27,890 nt of DNA, from positions 1 to 27,890 of the IMG/VR virus record IMGVR_UViG_3300008216_000055; one strand, written 5' to 3'. Position numbers and translations under genes: made by a program. Of the stretch, positions 26,555-27,890 are shown in pieces. The stretch is from a virus. A model generated the notes under the pieces. The model worked only from the letters and a program-made list of their open reading frames with translations. It was not told the origin of the DNA and did no database searches. Positions within the stretch are counted from its first letter, which is position 1. Each line of letters starts with the position of its first letter.

Positions 26555-27025
26555 ATGACGAAGACAACCCGGCTACCGGGCCACCACCATCGACGGTTCA
26601 CGGTCACGACCGCGCTCCCGAGCGGGAAGACGGCGAAGGCCGATGATGGAATGCCCCTCAAGGAATGGAGCCAGGCCGGTGACCTGCTCCAGCGAGTAAC
26701 GTACGTCGGCGATGTGGACCGCATGGACGGGCGCTGGTCGCTCGTCGTCCAGTGGGTCGACCTCGACAACGTAGGCCACCGGATCGCCCTGCCGCACGAG
26801 GTCGTGGAGAAGCTATTCCACCACGCCGCCAACATCATGGCGGCGGCGAGGTCGGATAGAGCCCAGGCCGGGGCGGCTACCCGCAGGGCGAATTCAGGAC
26901 CGACGGCCGACGCGGAGTGCTCGTGCGAACACTACTACGACGACCACGAGTTCGGCTCCAACTGCCGGGCGGAGACAATGGAAGGCCGGGCGCGATGTAG
27001 CTGCCCTGGCTTCAAAGCAGCGTAG
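26555..27025 (+). CDS. Early protein with C-terminal Cys/His motif (156 aa)
   Basis: ATG 26555 has AGGAGG seven bases upstream. The N-terminal part is a beta-rich domain (RRFTVTTALPSGKTAK, WSLVVQWVDLDNVGHRIALPHEVVEKLFHHAANIMAAA). The C-terminal part has CSCEHYYDDHEFGSNC...CSCPGFK, a layout like the zinc knuckle C-x-C-x-H...C...CPCPGF found in many phage and actinobacterial small proteins. Function is unknown; it is part of the rightward early cluster. Confidence 0.7.
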   Translation: MTKTTRLPGHHHRRFTVTTALPSGKTAKADDGMPLKEWSQAGDLLQRVTYVGDVDRMDGRWSLVVQWVDLDNVGHRIALPHEVVEKLFHHAANIMAAARSDRAQAGAATRRANSGPTADAECSCEHYYDDHEFGSNCRAETMEGRARCSCPGFKAA

Positions 27026-27036
27026 TGCAACCCTGG

Positions 27037-27063
27037 GGGCCGGGGCCGCCACAACCCCGGCCC
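27037..27063 (+). terminator. Strong GC hairpin after the second rightward gene
   Basis: A perfect 9-bp stem, GGGCCGGGG (27037-27045) with CCCCGGCCC (27055-27063), has a 9-nt loop and starts 11 bases after the stop codon. It is followed by TCATTC, not a clear T-run, so termination would be partial. It may equally protect the upstream mRNA from 3' exonucleases. Confidence 0.45.
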
Positions 27064-27083
27064 TCATTCAACAAGGAGGGGAT

Positions 27084-27725
27084 ATGGATACCCTAACAAT
27101 AGAGTCGGCGACGATGCGATGGGTTCGACTCAAGTGCAAGGGCGCGGTACAGGCGGCGCGGTTGCGTTCACACCTGCGGCACGGCGGCGTCGCCGTCCTG
27201 GCGGTAGATAGCAATTACGTCACCTACGCGCGCATCCGCAAGGATCACGGGGTCGGCACGCCGTGGCTCGACAAGGTCCGCAGCGACTTTAACATAAGCT
27301 CGGCCACCAATACCGCCCCGGAGGGCGACGTACTCAAGGCGCGATGCGGCCTCTACGCCGTCGGCGCTCAGACGCTTGACTACCACCAGCGCCGGTGCAA
27401 CTCGTGCCAGTCGGCAAAACCTACGGCGCCCGCACCGGACCCCGTACGGACCTTTACCGCGGCGCCGGAGGCAGGCGATATCGTAACGCCGGTGCCCAAG
27501 GTAAACAAGCGGACCGATACCGATTCACTACCAACGCTTGACCTGCTACAGATCGTCCACGACGGGGCAATGGACTTAGCAGACCGTGCCGACAAGGCGA
27601 TGAACGCCTTGAAGGACGCGGCGAAACTACACGAGGCGATGCTGGAATTGGAGCGCCAGCACGAGGAGGCGCAGAACGCCCTCCGGGTATACGTCAGCAA
27701 GAGCCCGCTGCAAGTGGATAGGTAA
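27084..27725 (+). CDS. Early protein with Cys/His cluster and coiled coil (213 aa)
   Basis: ATG 27084 has AAGGAGGGG upstream. The N-terminal half is a mixed alpha/beta domain (RWVRLKCKGAVQAARLRSHLRHGGVAVLAVDSNYVTY) followed by ARCGLYAV...YHQRRCNSC (about residues 87-108), a C...H...CxxC zinc-finger-like cluster. A proline-rich linker leads to a long coiled coil (about 150-205: LLQIVHDGAMDLADRADKAMNALKDAAKLHEAMLELERQHEEAQNALR). No family is recognised. Confidence 0.65.
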   Translation: MDTLTIESATMRWVRLKCKGAVQAARLRSHLRHGGVAVLAVDSNYVTYARIRKDHGVGTPWLDKVRSDFNISSATNTAPEGDVLKARCGLYAVGAQTLDYHQRRCNSCQSAKPTAPAPDPVRTFTAAPEAGDIVTPVPKVNKRTDTDSLPTLDLLQIVHDGAMDLADRADKAMNALKDAAKLHEAMLELERQHEEAQNALRVYVSKSPLQVDR

Positions 27726-27743
27726 ATCCAAAGGGGGGGAGTA

Positions 27744-27890
27744 ATGAACGAAGGGACCCGAGACATGGAAGAATTGGTAAGGCGGTGGGGCGTCCTCGAC
27801 GAACGTATCAGGAAGGACACCGAGGACCGGGACCGCCTCGGCTGGGCGATCACCCGGTCGATGCAGGAGGACGGCGCGACCGCCCTCGAC
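27744..27890 (+). CDS. Start of a further early gene, partial
   Basis: ATG 27744 has AGGGGGGGAG just upstream, and the frame is open for 49 codons to the right edge. The visible part begins MNEGTRDMEELVRRWGVLDERIRKD and is charged and helical, probably coiled coil. It continues the rightward cluster 18 bases after the preceding stop codon. Nothing can be said about function. Confidence 0.6.
   Translation, partial: MNEGTRDMEELVRRWGVLDERIRKDTEDRDRLGWAITRSMQEDGATALD

Overview
The window is a contiguous piece of a double-stranded DNA tailed bacteriophage (or prophage) genome. The evidence is a complete HK97-type packaging, head and tail cassette with a tape measure gene. A long tail (siphovirus-like) is inferred from the tail tube-like proteins, a frameshifted tail assembly chaperone and the tape measure. 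The host is not identifiable. Base composition looks moderately GC-rich, Shine-Dalgarno (SD) sites are strong (AGGAGG-like), and GTG and TTG starts are common. No integrase, lysis gene or DNA polymerase is visible, so the lifestyle is undecided.

Layout. Positions 25755 down to 1 are read leftward in tightly coupled genes, many with ATGA, GTGA or TAATG overlaps. The order along the transcript is: two small Xre-type regulators; an unknown protein with a fresh 36-bp duplication; a helix-turn-helix replication protein whose gene contains a five-copy iteron array (probable origin); a DnaC/IstB-like ATPase; a DNA methyltransferase; gene remnants (a duplicated loader tail and a truncated radical-SAM-like protein); an unknown protein; a PAPS-reductase-like protein; an unknown protein; a RusA-like resolvase with two zinc ribbons; two small proteins; a ParB-domain methyltransferase; terminase small and large subunits; a tRNA-like cloverleaf on the opposite strand; an S24/S26-type peptidase; a portal-MuF-zinc finger fusion; prohead protease; major capsid protein; several small zinc-ribbon and virion proteins, including a beta-helix protein; connector and tail genes; the chaperone; and the tape measure protein, cut by the left edge. 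Positions 25808 to 27890 are read rightward and hold four small early-type genes.

Control. The two transcription units diverge between 25755 and 25808. The leftward promoter appears to give a leaderless regulator mRNA. The rightward promoter gives a leader of about 200 nt that contains what looks like a complete type III hammerhead ribozyme ending one base before the SD of the first gene. A second control region (11323-11541) between portal and protease has a candidate promoter, an intrinsic terminator and mutually exclusive hairpins abutting the protease SD.

The most noteworthy items are the hammerhead ribozyme, the 23-24 bp iteron array inside the replication gene, the attenuator-like region before the protease, the fusion proteins, and the recombination scars around the second methyltransferase and in the terminase/peptidase region. 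All protein names rest on motif recognition by eye; no search was run.
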